Assembly (NCBI GenBank): GCA_024635795.1
Contig: JAGXIH010000020.1
Coordinates: forward strand, 124,001 to 188,000
From: Salegentibacter sp.
GTDB lineage: Bacteria; Bacteroidota; Bacteroidia; Flavobacteriales; Flavobacteriaceae
DNA length: 64,000 bases
Direction: 5' to 3'
Of the stretch, positions 42,510 to 50,910 are shown piece after piece. The notes beneath the pieces were generated by a model. The model did not search any database and was not told where the DNA came from. It worked only from the letters and a program-made list of their open reading frames with translations. Numbering within the stretch: position 1 is the first letter of the stretch; each line of letters opens with the position of its first letter. A program made the translations under genes and the position numbers.

Positions 42510-44300
42510 TTATTTAGTTAAAGTTCCTGATAATTTTGGCTTCTTCTTATCTTCTACCATTTCAGAAGTATACTGTGCCCGAATAGCTTTGATCCAGTGC
42601 TTAGCCCTGTTATTCAGCTTAAAATCATCGGTCATCATACGGCCACGACTTACCAAAATTCCCATATCTGCTCCTTCATAGAGGTAGTCCCCTTTTCTGC
42701 AAATTCTTAGGAAAAAGGCTTCATTTTCATTCTCAACTGCCCTACGGTGAGTATCCATCCTATCAAATTGTATATGACCGGTATCATACATTCTGTAGAT
42801 ACCTGATTTTGGTGCTTTAGTCACGTATTCTATGGTGTCTTCCGTATGTTTTATGATTAGCTGGCTCCATCCATCAATATTTTCCTGGCGAGCCCAACGA
42901 TTATTGATAGCCTCAATATCAAGGTCGTAATCGATATCCATCCATTCCAGAATATGGAAAACGAATAATGGTGCATCGGCAAGGGCAAAAACAGCGTGGT
43001 TTGTTATGGAACTTGCCCCGGTAACCCGCGGATTCAATTCCCCTAAATAGATCTCTCCGTTATCCTGGTCTATTAAGAAATCAAGTTCAAAATAACCTTT
43101 ATAACCTTCTTCCCTCAATTGATTTCCAAACAATTGGGTATATTCTATAGCCTTTTCCCTTAACTCCGGAGTAAAGGCATTGGGATAGATCTCGTTTCCG
43201 CACCATCCACCTTCGTAAGGAGTAAGTTCTTTAAAACCTACCAGTTCTGTCATTAGCGGAGCCACAATCGTTCCGTGCCTGGTAACACAAGCTTCAATGG
43301 CAGAACCCCTGCAGCGAATACGCTTCATCACTTTAACTTCCTCTTCTTTCTCGATCTCTTCAGCATGTTTTTGGTATTCTTCTTTATTCGAAATAAAGAA
43401 GGTAGTATGCCCAGAATCACCAAAAGGAGTTTGGATAACCAATTCGTTTCCAAGGTGTTTAGAAACCTCTCTTAGATGCTCGTAATTATCTACTTTAGTC
43501 AGCACATAAGGCACACAGGCCACTCCTGCCTTTTCTGCAATCCGGTTGGTGTTTACTTTATTATCCAGGAAAGTTCGCATTTCGGCTTTTGGAAACATAA
43601 TTTCCAGCCCAAGTTTTTCTGCAAGTTCTTCTGTTTTCTCATTAAACATAAGGAACATCGCTTTACCGGATCTACCGTCTATAGATCTGGTTTTTAGATA
43701 ATCCTGAACTTCGGGATGTTGTAACAGATAATTATTTATATCCTCAATGCCTTCAAAATCATCGTGTGGTATCTCTGTTTTTGGAGAAAATACATTGGGA
43801 TGAAGGCCGTCAAAACATTCGATATGGGTAATAAATTTAAATCCTTTTATCCATTCGTCGGCTCCCAAAAGATTGAAGTTTGTAGCACTTATAAAGTACA
43901 GAGGCTCCTCATTTTTATGAAAAGATCTTCTTATGTCTGAAACTCCGCTAAGTTTAGACTTTCCTCCTTTTTGAATGGAGGCACTTCCCGAAACTTTGGT
44001 ATTTTTTGCCTTTTTAACTCCAACTACCTTTTTGCTTTTAGTCGTTTTCGTCTTTTTATCTTCGGAAACTTTAGGAGCTTTTTTCTTTTTATTAGCTGAA
44101 GAAGCAGGAGCCTTCCCTTGCTGCGCAGTAGAATCTGAAGGCACAGATTTCTTTCCTTTTAAAGGTTTTTCTTCTGTAACCTTTAATTTTCTGTCCTTTT
44201 TAGCACTGCGTTCCGGGGATACCGGTTCTTTTTTTGCAGCGGTTTTCTTTTTATTAGCTGCTCCCTTATTTTTGGAAGCTTTTGGTTTCTTAGATTCCAT
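42510..44300 (-). CDS. ATP-grasp ligase with histone-H1-like lysine-rich N-terminal tail
   Basis: A 596-residue protein in two unlike parts. Residues 1-118 are low-complexity and strongly basic (37 Lys, with Ala, Ser, Pro, Thr), like bacterial histone-H1-type tails. From about 130 a biotin-carboxylase-like ATP-grasp enzyme begins: a pre-ATP domain (EEPLYFISATNFNLLGADEW), the nucleotide-binding part with TPFGDSGHTTFFIS, and the Mg site in GYFELDFLID and YLGELNPRVTGASS. Such ligases join a carboxylate to an amine or thiol through an acyl phosphate; no biotin domain is present. Substrates are unknown. It follows the decarboxylase by 12 nt in one operon, suggesting its amine substrate comes from there. 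The tail could bind polyanions such as nucleic acid or polyphosphate, or be a localisation signal. Confidence 0.85.
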   Translation of the reverse strand: MESKKPKASKNKGAANKKKTAAKKEPVSPERSAKKDRKLKVTEEKPLKGKKSVPSDSTAQQGKAPASSANKKKKAPKVSEDKKTKTTKSKKVVGVKKAKNTKVSGSASIQKGGKSKLSGVSDIRRSFHKNEEPLYFISATNFNLLGADEWIKGFKFITHIECFDGLHPNVFSPKTEIPHDDFEGIEDINNYLLQHPEVQDYLKTRSIDGRSGKAMFLMFNEKTEELAEKLGLEIMFPKAEMRTFLDNKVNTNRIAEKAGVACVPYVLTKVDNYEHLREVSKHLGNELVIQTPFGDSGHTTFFISNKEEYQKHAEEIEKEEEVKVMKRIRCRGSAIEACVTRHGTIVAPLMTELVGFKELTPYEGGWCGNEIYPNAFTPELREKAIEYTQLFGNQLREEGYKGYFELDFLIDQDNGEIYLGELNPRVTGASSITNHAVFALADAPLFVFHILEWMDIDYDLDIEAINNRWARQENIDGWSQLIIKHTEDTIEYVTKAPKSGIYRMYDTGHIQFDRMDTHRRAVENENEAFFLRICRKGDYLYEGADMGILVSRGRMMTDDFKLNNRAKHWIKAIRAQYTSEMVEDKKKPKLSGTLTK

Positions 44301-44312
44301 AATTTTAATTTT

Positions 44313-47060
44313 TTAAGTTAGTGATTTTTTTTTCGCATTATTTCCCATAGAGCCCATCGAACTCACTGTTTTTTGGCGGTTTAGCACATTATCTTTAAAA
44401 ACTCTTAGACCGAGATCTGCCCGGTAGCCGTGAATTTCAGATACATCCAGTGCATTAAGGAACCGTATTATCTCTTTACTTACTACCTGTCCCGGCACAA
44501 GCACGGGAAATCCCGGTGGATAAGGGATTATAAAAGATGAAGCTACCAGGATCCTGTTATCTTCCATTGCCGGCAAACATTCCATTAGCGGCATATATTC
44601 ATAATTCTCTTCATTGTAAGCGAGAAAAAATGCTTCTCTTATGTTTCCGCCCGGAACTCCGGGAACTGCCTGAAAGGAATGATGGAAATAACTAAAATCA
44701 GGCAATGGCGGAAAGTCTTCGGTTAAAGATTTGATGCGTTCATTACGGTTCTTAGCCTCTTTTTGACTAAGAGATTTAAATTCCTGGTCCAATTCATCGG
44801 CAATCTTTAATAATGCGTTGGTTAAATAAGTTACACTTCCCCTGGTGGTCCCAATATTCGTCATAAACAAAACCGTATTTCGGGAGGTTTTATTGATCTG
44901 AATATTGAATTTATCCATGAGGTATTTATTCTTAAAGGTATCCCCATCTACTCCTGTCCTTCCAATATGCAAAGTGATCTTTGTTGGATCTAATACAAAT
45001 TCATCCTGCTCCCAGGCTGTTTCCATCCTGTTCCAACCTTCCTTGGAATTATAATATTCTTTTATACCCGATTTCCGGTGTTGTTCCGGGATAAAATTGC
45101 TTATAGTCAATACATCAAAATACTTTTTCAATTTGGGATGATCGTTGACTTTAGCTCTTAAAACCATCGCCAGTTCGATGCTTTTTTCAACCAACTCATA
45201 ACCTTCAAATTGCACCTGCCTTCTTCCAACATCCAGGGAAGCCAGCATTTGATAATTAGGAGAGGTTGAAGTATGCGTCATATAGGCTTCCATAAAGGTA
45301 TTCTCACTTTTTTTACGGAAATCCTCGTCCCAGATATGTATCATAGAACCCTGGCGGAAACTACTGAGGGTTTTATGGGTACTCTGCGTAGAATACACCC
45401 GAATTCGCACCTCATCTGGATTTGGTAGAACAGGAATTTCATTCTTTTTAAGACCTTTTATATGAGCCTTGTATTCTTCACGGTAACTACTGCTTTGATA
45501 TTTATCAAAAAGTTTTTGAGCAACGAACATTCCCGTACGTTGTTTATAATTATAGGTAAAACCTGCAAATGCAAACCAGGCTTCATCCCACAAAAAAATC
45601 ATATCTGGCTTGATGGCCAGTACTTCCTGCATAACTTTTTCCACGTTATAAACTAACCCGTCAAAAGTGCAATTGGTTAGCAATAACATTTTAACCAGGC
45701 TTAACCTTCCTGCCTTTTTTAGTTGAAGTAACTTTTCTTTAATCTGCTCCAGAGGTACGGCGCCATACATAGAATACTCTTCTATAGGATAAGAATCCAG
45801 ATAAACCGGATAGGCCCCTGCCAGTACAAGTCCGTAATGATGTGATTTATGACAATCTCTGTCTATTAAGATCACATCTCCCGGTTTTACCAAAGCCTGC
45901 ACTACAATTTTGTTGGCGGTAGAAGTACCGTTAGTCACAAAAAAGGTATTTCTTGAACCATAGGCATCACTGGCCTTTTGCTGCGCTTTTTTCAGGGAAC
46001 CGGTTGGTTGTAATAAAGAATCCAATCCGCCGGTGGTAGAAGAAGTTTCCGCCAGAAACATATTTCTACCGTAAAAATTCCCAAAATCTTTAATCCATCT
46101 GGACTTAAACACCGAATTACCCCGCGAAATCGGCATCGCGTGAAATATTCCGGTAGGTTTTTTACTATAATCTTTTAAAGCTGAAAAAAACGGAGTTTCA
46201 TAGCGCTCGCTTATTCCCCTAATAATGGTAAGGTGCAACTCTTGCAGGTCTTCAGTTCGGTAAAATATTCTTCTGAAGGTCTTTAAGGTACTGTCTTTTA
46301 AATTCCCTAAAGCCGTATCGGTTACATAATAAGTATCCAGTTCGGGCCTGAATTTTTTCACCATAGTACCCAAAATTGGTCCCAGCTCCGTAGGTGATTT
46401 GGTAGCCAGATCCAATTTCAGGATATTCTGAATAAAAGGTTTTATCACCGGAGTGATCTTTTTTGAATGATACGGAGGTGCATAACGTATTACCACCGCC
46501 TGGATATTAAAATTAAACTGAAGCGCGATTAAAGCATCTTCAAAAGAACGCTGTACTACAATGCCATAAGCAAATTGTTCATTAGAAAGTCGCATTTCTT
46601 TTAGATCGTGCCTAAGTTTACTCTCTTCTGCCTGAGAAATATCCTCAACAAACATCACTTCAAAATAATTCTTTTTGGATACTTCAGAATATTCCCCTTT
46701 ATCGTTGAGCTCTACGCCTGGATCATCATCTTCCAAAAAATCAGGATTGCTTCTGTACCTGTCGCTTACCAGATTTTTTGTGATCTCCGCAATTTTATTG
46801 GAAAGTGCGGTATGCTCATGTCTTTCCAACATATCCCGAAACGAATCTATACAGGACAAGCCCGGAAACGCGAAAAAGCACTCTATACCTTCAAGATCCT
46901 TTAAAAGTTGCCGAAGATTCTTTGTATACAACTTTTCATTTTCTGATCCGCGAGGAGAAGAATAGAGTTTTGTAGACTCATTTTTTAAGTTATTCCAGGA
47001 TTCCACCCGAAGTTGAGCCATATTATAATAATGTGAACTGTCTATTTTTTTCTCTGGCAT
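44313..47060 (-). CDS. Orn/Lys/Arg-type PLP decarboxylase, long form
   Basis: A fold-type I PLP enzyme of the acid-inducible amino-acid decarboxylase group, about 915 residues, longer than the usual ~710-760. I place the start at the ATG at 47060 (MPEKKIDSSHYYN), 4 nt after the VOC gene; the frame from 47108 runs inside that gene. Residues up to about 290 contain a wing/receiver-like domain (YFEVMFVEDISQAEESKL and QAVVIRYAPPY). The catalytic domain has TNGTSTANKIVVQAL, HKSHHYG, Asp492 in FLWDEAWFAF and the PLP Lys563 in YSTQSTHKTLSSFRQGS. The C-terminal domain includes FPVLVPGQVVS. The substrate among Lys, Orn, Arg or another amino acid is undetermined. Its place between a VOC and an ATP-grasp gene suggests an amine-making step in a pathway. 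Confidence 0.88.
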   Translation of the reverse strand: MPEKKIDSSHYYNMAQLRVESWNNLKNESTKLYSSPRGSENEKLYTKNLRQLLKDLEGIECFFAFPGLSCIDSFRDMLERHEHTALSNKIAEITKNLVSDRYRSNPDFLEDDDPGVELNDKGEYSEVSKKNYFEVMFVEDISQAEESKLRHDLKEMRLSNEQFAYGIVVQRSFEDALIALQFNFNIQAVVIRYAPPYHSKKITPVIKPFIQNILKLDLATKSPTELGPILGTMVKKFRPELDTYYVTDTALGNLKDSTLKTFRRIFYRTEDLQELHLTIIRGISERYETPFFSALKDYSKKPTGIFHAMPISRGNSVFKSRWIKDFGNFYGRNMFLAETSSTTGGLDSLLQPTGSLKKAQQKASDAYGSRNTFFVTNGTSTANKIVVQALVKPGDVILIDRDCHKSHHYGLVLAGAYPVYLDSYPIEEYSMYGAVPLEQIKEKLLQLKKAGRLSLVKMLLLTNCTFDGLVYNVEKVMQEVLAIKPDMIFLWDEAWFAFAGFTYNYKQRTGMFVAQKLFDKYQSSSYREEYKAHIKGLKKNEIPVLPNPDEVRIRVYSTQSTHKTLSSFRQGSMIHIWDEDFRKKSENTFMEAYMTHTSTSPNYQMLASLDVGRRQVQFEGYELVEKSIELAMVLRAKVNDHPKLKKYFDVLTISNFIPEQHRKSGIKEYYNSKEGWNRMETAWEQDEFVLDPTKITLHIGRTGVDGDTFKNKYLMDKFNIQINKTSRNTVLFMTNIGTTRGSVTYLTNALLKIADELDQEFKSLSQKEAKNRNERIKSLTEDFPPLPDFSYFHHSFQAVPGVPGGNIREAFFLAYNEENYEYMPLMECLPAMEDNRILVASSFIIPYPPGFPVLVPGQVVSKEIIRFLNALDVSEIHGYRADLGLRVFKDNVLNRQKTVSSMGSMGNNAKKKSLT

Positions 47061-47064
47061 ATAA

Positions 47065-47472
47065 TTAATCTTTTGAATGTAAGGCAAGTTTATTTCCTTC
47101 AGAATCAATAAAAATGGCGAAATGTCCCGACTCCGGATTAATCAGGGTTTTGGTCATCACAATTCTTCCTCCGGCTGCTTCAACCCTATTTAAAACACGG
47201 TTTAGGTCTTTACCTGCATTAAGATAAAGCAGGGGACCTATTATACCGGGTATAGAATTTGGCCCTGTAACAATCGCTCCTCCAATACCCTTTTCAGCAG
47301 GGAAAAAAGCCATAGCATAATTTCCATCAAATTGAGTTTCCATATCTATCTTAAAGATGCGGTTATAAAAATCTACAGCCTGTTGAAAATTGATCGCAGG
47401 GATTTCAAACCAGCTTATAAAGTCCTTTACAGGTTGTTCTTCTTTTTGTTTCTTAGGTGATGTTCCTCCCAT
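47065..47472 (-). CDS. VOC-family (glyoxalase/bleomycin-resistance fold) protein
   Basis: A 135-residue protein with one vicinal-oxygen-chelate module: WFEIPAINFQQAVDFYNRIFKIDM, GIGGAIVTGPN, and GHFAIFIDSEGNKLALHSK. The fold pairs two beta-alpha-beta-beta-beta units and usually binds a divalent metal or a ligand. It begins with a short charged stretch (MGGTSPKKQKEEQP). Substrate unknown; in this setting it may bind or isomerise a pathway intermediate, or be an accessory protein. Spaced 15 nt after the C-N hydrolase and 4 nt before the decarboxylase, it is firmly inside the operon. Confidence 0.85.
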   Translation of the reverse strand: MGGTSPKKQKEEQPVKDFISWFEIPAINFQQAVDFYNRIFKIDMETQFDGNYAMAFFPAEKGIGGAIVTGPNSIPGIIGPLLYLNAGKDLNRVLNRVEAAGGRIVMTKTLINPESGHFAIFIDSEGNKLALHSKD

Positions 47473-47487
47473 AGTTCTGTTTTTTAA

Positions 47488-48420
47488 TTATCCTCCAAAT
47501 CCTTTATATCCTGTAGGATTAGCCGGTGGTTCGTATTCGTGTTCTTTCATTTTTAATTCTGCCAGGTTATCTAACCTTGTAGGCTTAATAAGCGGTCCCA
47601 GGGAATTAAGATATGGCAGTTGAGCCCCATGTTGGTAAATATTAAATTGACCTATATGATCTCTGAAACTTTTTAAAGGTTGTCCCAAACGTAACACCCC
47701 AAGCTCCCGACTTCTCCTCACCCGACTGATATTAAGTTCCAACGGAAATATTTCTTCATTACCTTCAGCCTGATAAATCACACGACCATCGGGTCCACAA
47801 ACCAGCGATCTTCCATTACCACCGGATTCGAGTCCGTTTACATCGAAGAAATAACACTGATTCACCGCCGCCATAGCCCTTACAATAGACAATTCAATAT
47901 CCCTGTCTATAGTTCCTGTCATGGTAGGATGCAAGATAACCTCTGCCCCCATCACTGCCAGTGTACGCACTGTTTCAGGAAACCACATATCATAACAAAC
48001 AGATATCCCAAATCTTGCAACTCCCGGCACATCAAAAACGCAGAAATCTGAACCCGGAGTCACTCCTACCTCATAAGGATAAAAAGGAAACATTTTTCTG
48101 TATCGTGTAACGATCTCTCCTTCAGGATTAATTACTGTTGCAGTGTTATAGATTTTACCTTCGCTTTTTTCGAATATAGAACCCGGTAATAACCAAACCT
48201 TATGTTTTTTGGCCATAGCCTGCATCTCCTTTTCAAATTCACCCGGAATTTCCTGCGCATAATGGGTTAAAGGGCCGTAGCCGCATAATTCACTAAAAAC
48301 CACCATGTCTACCCAAGGGTAAAGGCTCATGGTAATATCAAGCTTCAGCTTCATCATTTCCACATTGGAAACGACTGCAGAAACCTTCATTTGTATTCCT
48401 GCTATTGCAAATGGATTCAT
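47488..48420 (-). CDS. carbon-nitrogen hydrolase (nitrilase superfamily)
   Basis: A 310-residue amidase/carbamylase. The Glu-Lys-Cys triad is visible: FSELCGYGP (Glu), RKMFPFYPYE (Lys) and SVCYDMWFPETVR (Cys). CYDMWFPE resembles the CxDxWFPE of N-carbamoylputrescine and related amidases, but the rest does not identify a substrate. The C-terminal extension (about residues 260-310, QFNIYQHGAQLPYLNSLGP to NPTGYKGFGG) is not part of the core fold and is Pro/Gly-rich. First gene of the tightly spaced group 48420 to 42510; 181 nt separate it from the transaminase gene upstream. It could remove an acyl or carbamoyl protecting group. Confidence 0.86.
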   Translation of the reverse strand: MNPFAIAGIQMKVSAVVSNVEMMKLKLDITMSLYPWVDMVVFSELCGYGPLTHYAQEIPGEFEKEMQAMAKKHKVWLLPGSIFEKSEGKIYNTATVINPEGEIVTRYRKMFPFYPYEVGVTPGSDFCVFDVPGVARFGISVCYDMWFPETVRTLAVMGAEVILHPTMTGTIDRDIELSIVRAMAAVNQCYFFDVNGLESGGNGRSLVCGPDGRVIYQAEGNEEIFPLELNISRVRRSRELGVLRLGQPLKSFRDHIGQFNIYQHGAQLPYLNSLGPLIKPTRLDNLAELKMKEHEYEPPANPTGYKGFGG

Positions 48421-48549
48421 ATATTTTTTATTTCTTGTTATCCGCAGAAAATATTTCCCCGGATTCTTTTAATCGGTTTCTATCTTATTCTTTTAGAAAA
48501 CCTATCAATTAGTAATTTCATTAATTAATTTCACGACAAAATTGTCCAC

Positions 48550-48567
48550 AACATTCCATTGAATGTT
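48550..48567. promoter_or_regulatory. inverted repeat AACATTC-N4-GAATGTT upstream of the C-N hydrolase gene
   Basis: Perfect 7-bp arms (48550-48556 and 48561-48567) in the 181-bp gap before the hydrolase gene. Too weak for a terminator; possibly an operator. The rest of the gap shows no gene. Confidence 0.35.
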
Positions 48568-48601
48568 CCCCATAGAAGAACTTCAAGCTTTCCTATACAA
48601 C

Positions 48602-49909
48602 TTAAGTATGTTTTTTAATTTGGTCTTCCAGAATATCCAGACCTCTATTTAATTGCTCTTCGGTAATTACCAGTGGACACAAAATTCTTAATACATTTTT
48701 AAAGGTACCGGCGCTTATAAGAATCAGGCCTTCCTGGGCGCAAGCTTTCACGATCTTGTCGCAAAGCTCGGTATGGGGTTTTCCGGGATCGTTATCTTTT
48801 ATAAATTCTATCCCTATCATAGCTCCAAGTCCTCTTACATCACCAATTTCCGGACATTCCTTTCTGAAATCTTCCATCCGGTCTGTAATTATCTTACCTA
48901 TATATTTAGCACGCTCATTTAGCTTTTCATCCTTCATCAACTGGATGGTGGCCAAAGCTGCTGCGCAGCATACAGGACTGCCAATATAGGTGCCACCAAT
49001 AGTACCCGATGCCGCCGCATCCATAATTTCAGCTCTGCCAAGTACCGCTGCAATTGGAAGACCGGAGCCCATAGATTTGGCATAAGTACTAAGGTCGGGT
49101 TGCACCCCGTAGTGCTGCCAGCTGGCCCAATGTCCTGTGCGGCAAAATCCACTTTGAATCTCATCAAAAATTAGCAAAACACCGTGTTCATCACAAAAGG
49201 AGCGAAGGCCTTCCAGGTATTTTTGAGGAATAGGATTAAAACCGCCTTCTCCCTGAATTGGTTCAACAATAATAGCAGCAACGCTATTTATATCAACCAT
49301 ACTATGCGCACTTTCCCTAAGCCTTTTTAGCTCTGTTTCCACAAACTCCTCCATACTTTGTGTACCGTGATATTTGTAAAAATTCGGAAAAAGAATTCGG
49401 TATACTTCTGGAGCAAAAGGCCCGGAAGCAAATTTGTAGTTCACTTTACTGGTCAGGCTCATCCCCATCAATGTTCGCCCGTGATAAGCTTCTGTAAAAC
49501 AAATTACCGCAGGTCTTTTCGTAGCCTGTCGTGCAATTTTAATGGCATTTTCTACTGCCTCGGCGCCGGTGCTGATAAGCATCGCCTTTGTTTTTTCTCC
49601 GTGAGGAAGAATTTCAACAAGTTCTTCACAGAGTTTAATATAAGGTTCATAAGTAACCACATTAAAACTGGTATGGAGATACTTTTCTGCCTGTTCCTGA
49701 ATAGCCTTTACCACAGGTTCGGGACAATGGCCGGCATTTACAACACCTATCCCACCGGCAAAGTCTATATGTTCATTTCCGTCTACATCTGTAATTATTG
49801 CTCCTTTAGCCTCACTAACAGTGGCTGTATTAAAAATACCAACTCCGTTGGCTACAATGTTTTTTCTCCTATCAAGGAGCTGTTGAGATTTGGTTCGCTC
49901 TTCAGTCAT
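48602..49909 (-). CDS. gabT: class III aminotransferase, 4-aminobutyrate transaminase type
   Basis: Moves an omega-amino group to a keto acid, typically GABA plus 2-oxoglutarate to succinate semialdehyde plus glutamate. The 435-residue fold-type I PLP enzyme has GGIGVVNAGHCPEPVVKA, STGAEAVENAIKIARQAT, AYHGRTLMGMSLT, EPIQGEGGFNPIP, the Asp in LLIFDEIQSGFCRTG and the PLP Lys in TYAKSMGSGLPIAAVLG. These match GABA/5-aminovalerate/putrescine-type transaminases; the exact amine is not determinable. Same strand as, and directly upstream of, the C-N hydrolase operon. The Sad-type dehydrogenase at 39673 could take its aldehyde product. Confidence 0.9.
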   Translation of the reverse strand: MTEERTKSQQLLDRRKNIVANGVGIFNTATVSEAKGAIITDVDGNEHIDFAGGIGVVNAGHCPEPVVKAIQEQAEKYLHTSFNVVTYEPYIKLCEELVEILPHGEKTKAMLISTGAEAVENAIKIARQATKRPAVICFTEAYHGRTLMGMSLTSKVNYKFASGPFAPEVYRILFPNFYKYHGTQSMEEFVETELKRLRESAHSMVDINSVAAIIVEPIQGEGGFNPIPQKYLEGLRSFCDEHGVLLIFDEIQSGFCRTGHWASWQHYGVQPDLSTYAKSMGSGLPIAAVLGRAEIMDAAASGTIGGTYIGSPVCCAAALATIQLMKDEKLNERAKYIGKIITDRMEDFRKECPEIGDVRGLGAMIGIEFIKDNDPGKPHTELCDKIVKACAQEGLILISAGTFKNVLRILCPLVITEEQLNRGLDILEDQIKKHT

Positions 49910-50291
49910 AAATATTTTCAGTTGAATGGTTAATCTAATATATGCAATGAAGAGGTATGTAAGTAGATCCCAATCGCCTTTCGCTGCTTGTTAATATACA
50001 ATATTATTTTATTATTTAAAACGACCTTTTTATTGAAGATTAACAATAAGGATATTTTTATGATTAATAAACAGGAAGAAATTTGTTAAATGTTTAGAAT
50101 AAAAATCAAATCAGAATAAATTCTACTTCTTTAATATTCAATAATTTACAGAGCTACGAAGCCACACCTGAAGGAATATTTATTCAGATGAATAGCGCTC
50201 ATAAAATATTAATAAATAAAATAAGAGTTTAAATATTTGATTATGCTGTAATTAGAATATTCTATCAAAGCCTGTTTTCCCGTCACAAGGA
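49910..50291. other. 382-bp AT-rich gene-free stretch between gabT and the Lrp gene
   Basis: No credible reading frame or strong hairpin was seen. It contains the gabT upstream region and A/T tracts typical of Lrp-type binding regions, but no single site can be assigned. A clear TAnnTTTG box for gabT is not visible. Confidence 0.4.
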
Positions 50292-50750
50292 TTAAAGGTC
50301 TATTGCGGTGGTATTCTTAACCTTTTCTATAGTAAAGGTACTCTGTGTACTGCCAATATGATCCAGGGTGGTGAGTTTGGTAACCATAAATTCTCTGTAA
50401 GCTGCCATATCTTCCACCAGAACTTTTAAGATATAATCATATTCACCGCTCACGTGGAAACATTCCAGAACCTCGGGCAGGCTCGTGACTTCAGCTTCAA
50501 AACGGGTAAGATAATTTTTGGTATGCTGAATAAGTTTTATCTGGCAAAAAACCGTAAAGGATTTATCAACTTTATCAGGATTTAACAGGGCAACATATTT
50601 TGAGATTACCCCTTCCCTTTCCAGGCGCTTGATGCGTTCATAGACCGCAGTTATTGACAGATCCAATTTCACGGAAATCTCCTTATTCGTCATTTTGCTA
50701 TCCCGTTGCAAATGCTTTAGGATCTGAAGGTCCTTTTTATCAAGTTTCAT
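50292..50750 (-). CDS. Lrp/AsnC-family transcriptional regulator
   Basis: A 152-residue regulator: an N-terminal winged helix-turn-helix (KDLQILKHLQRDSKMTNKEIS, then LDLSITAVYERIKRLEREGVI) and a C-terminal RAM ligand-binding domain (KSFTVFCQIKLIQHTKNYL to TLDHIGSTQSTFTIEKV). It starts at the ATG at 50750 and is divergent from the Cys/Met-type PLP enzyme gene with a 160-bp shared region, so that gene is the likely target. The amine-type island on the other side is a second possible target. The effector is probably an amino acid (family knowledge). Confidence 0.93.
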   Translation of the reverse strand: MKLDKKDLQILKHLQRDSKMTNKEISVKLDLSITAVYERIKRLEREGVISKYVALLNPDKVDKSFTVFCQIKLIQHTKNYLTRFEAEVTSLPEVLECFHVSGEYDYILKVLVEDMAAYREFMVTKLTTLDHIGSTQSTFTIEKVKNTTAIDL

Positions 50751-50849
50751 ATTCGGAAAAATTTTCTATTCTTAAAACCAAACCTACACAAATTAAGATT
50801 ATTATTCTTATTATATGTATTATCATAGTTTATTTTACTGAATTCTTAC

Positions 50850-50875
50850 ATTTCAGTTGATTTTTATCCTGAAAT
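50850..50875. promoter_or_regulatory. inverted repeat ATTTCAG-N12-CTGAAAT in the Lrp/PLP-enzyme control region
   Basis: Perfect 7-bp arms at 50850-50856 and 50869-50875, 36-61 bp before the PLP enzyme ATG. Size and place fit an Lrp-type operator; the T-rich spacer also fits. Confidence 0.42.
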
Positions 50876-50910
50876 AGCTGTTATTTGATATAATCTAAAA
50901 TCAGAACACC

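Noticed and set aside
47061-47108. Earlier start of the decarboxylase
   Set aside because: Overlaps the VOC gene by 44 bases; the ATG at 47060 is 4 nt after that gene's stop.
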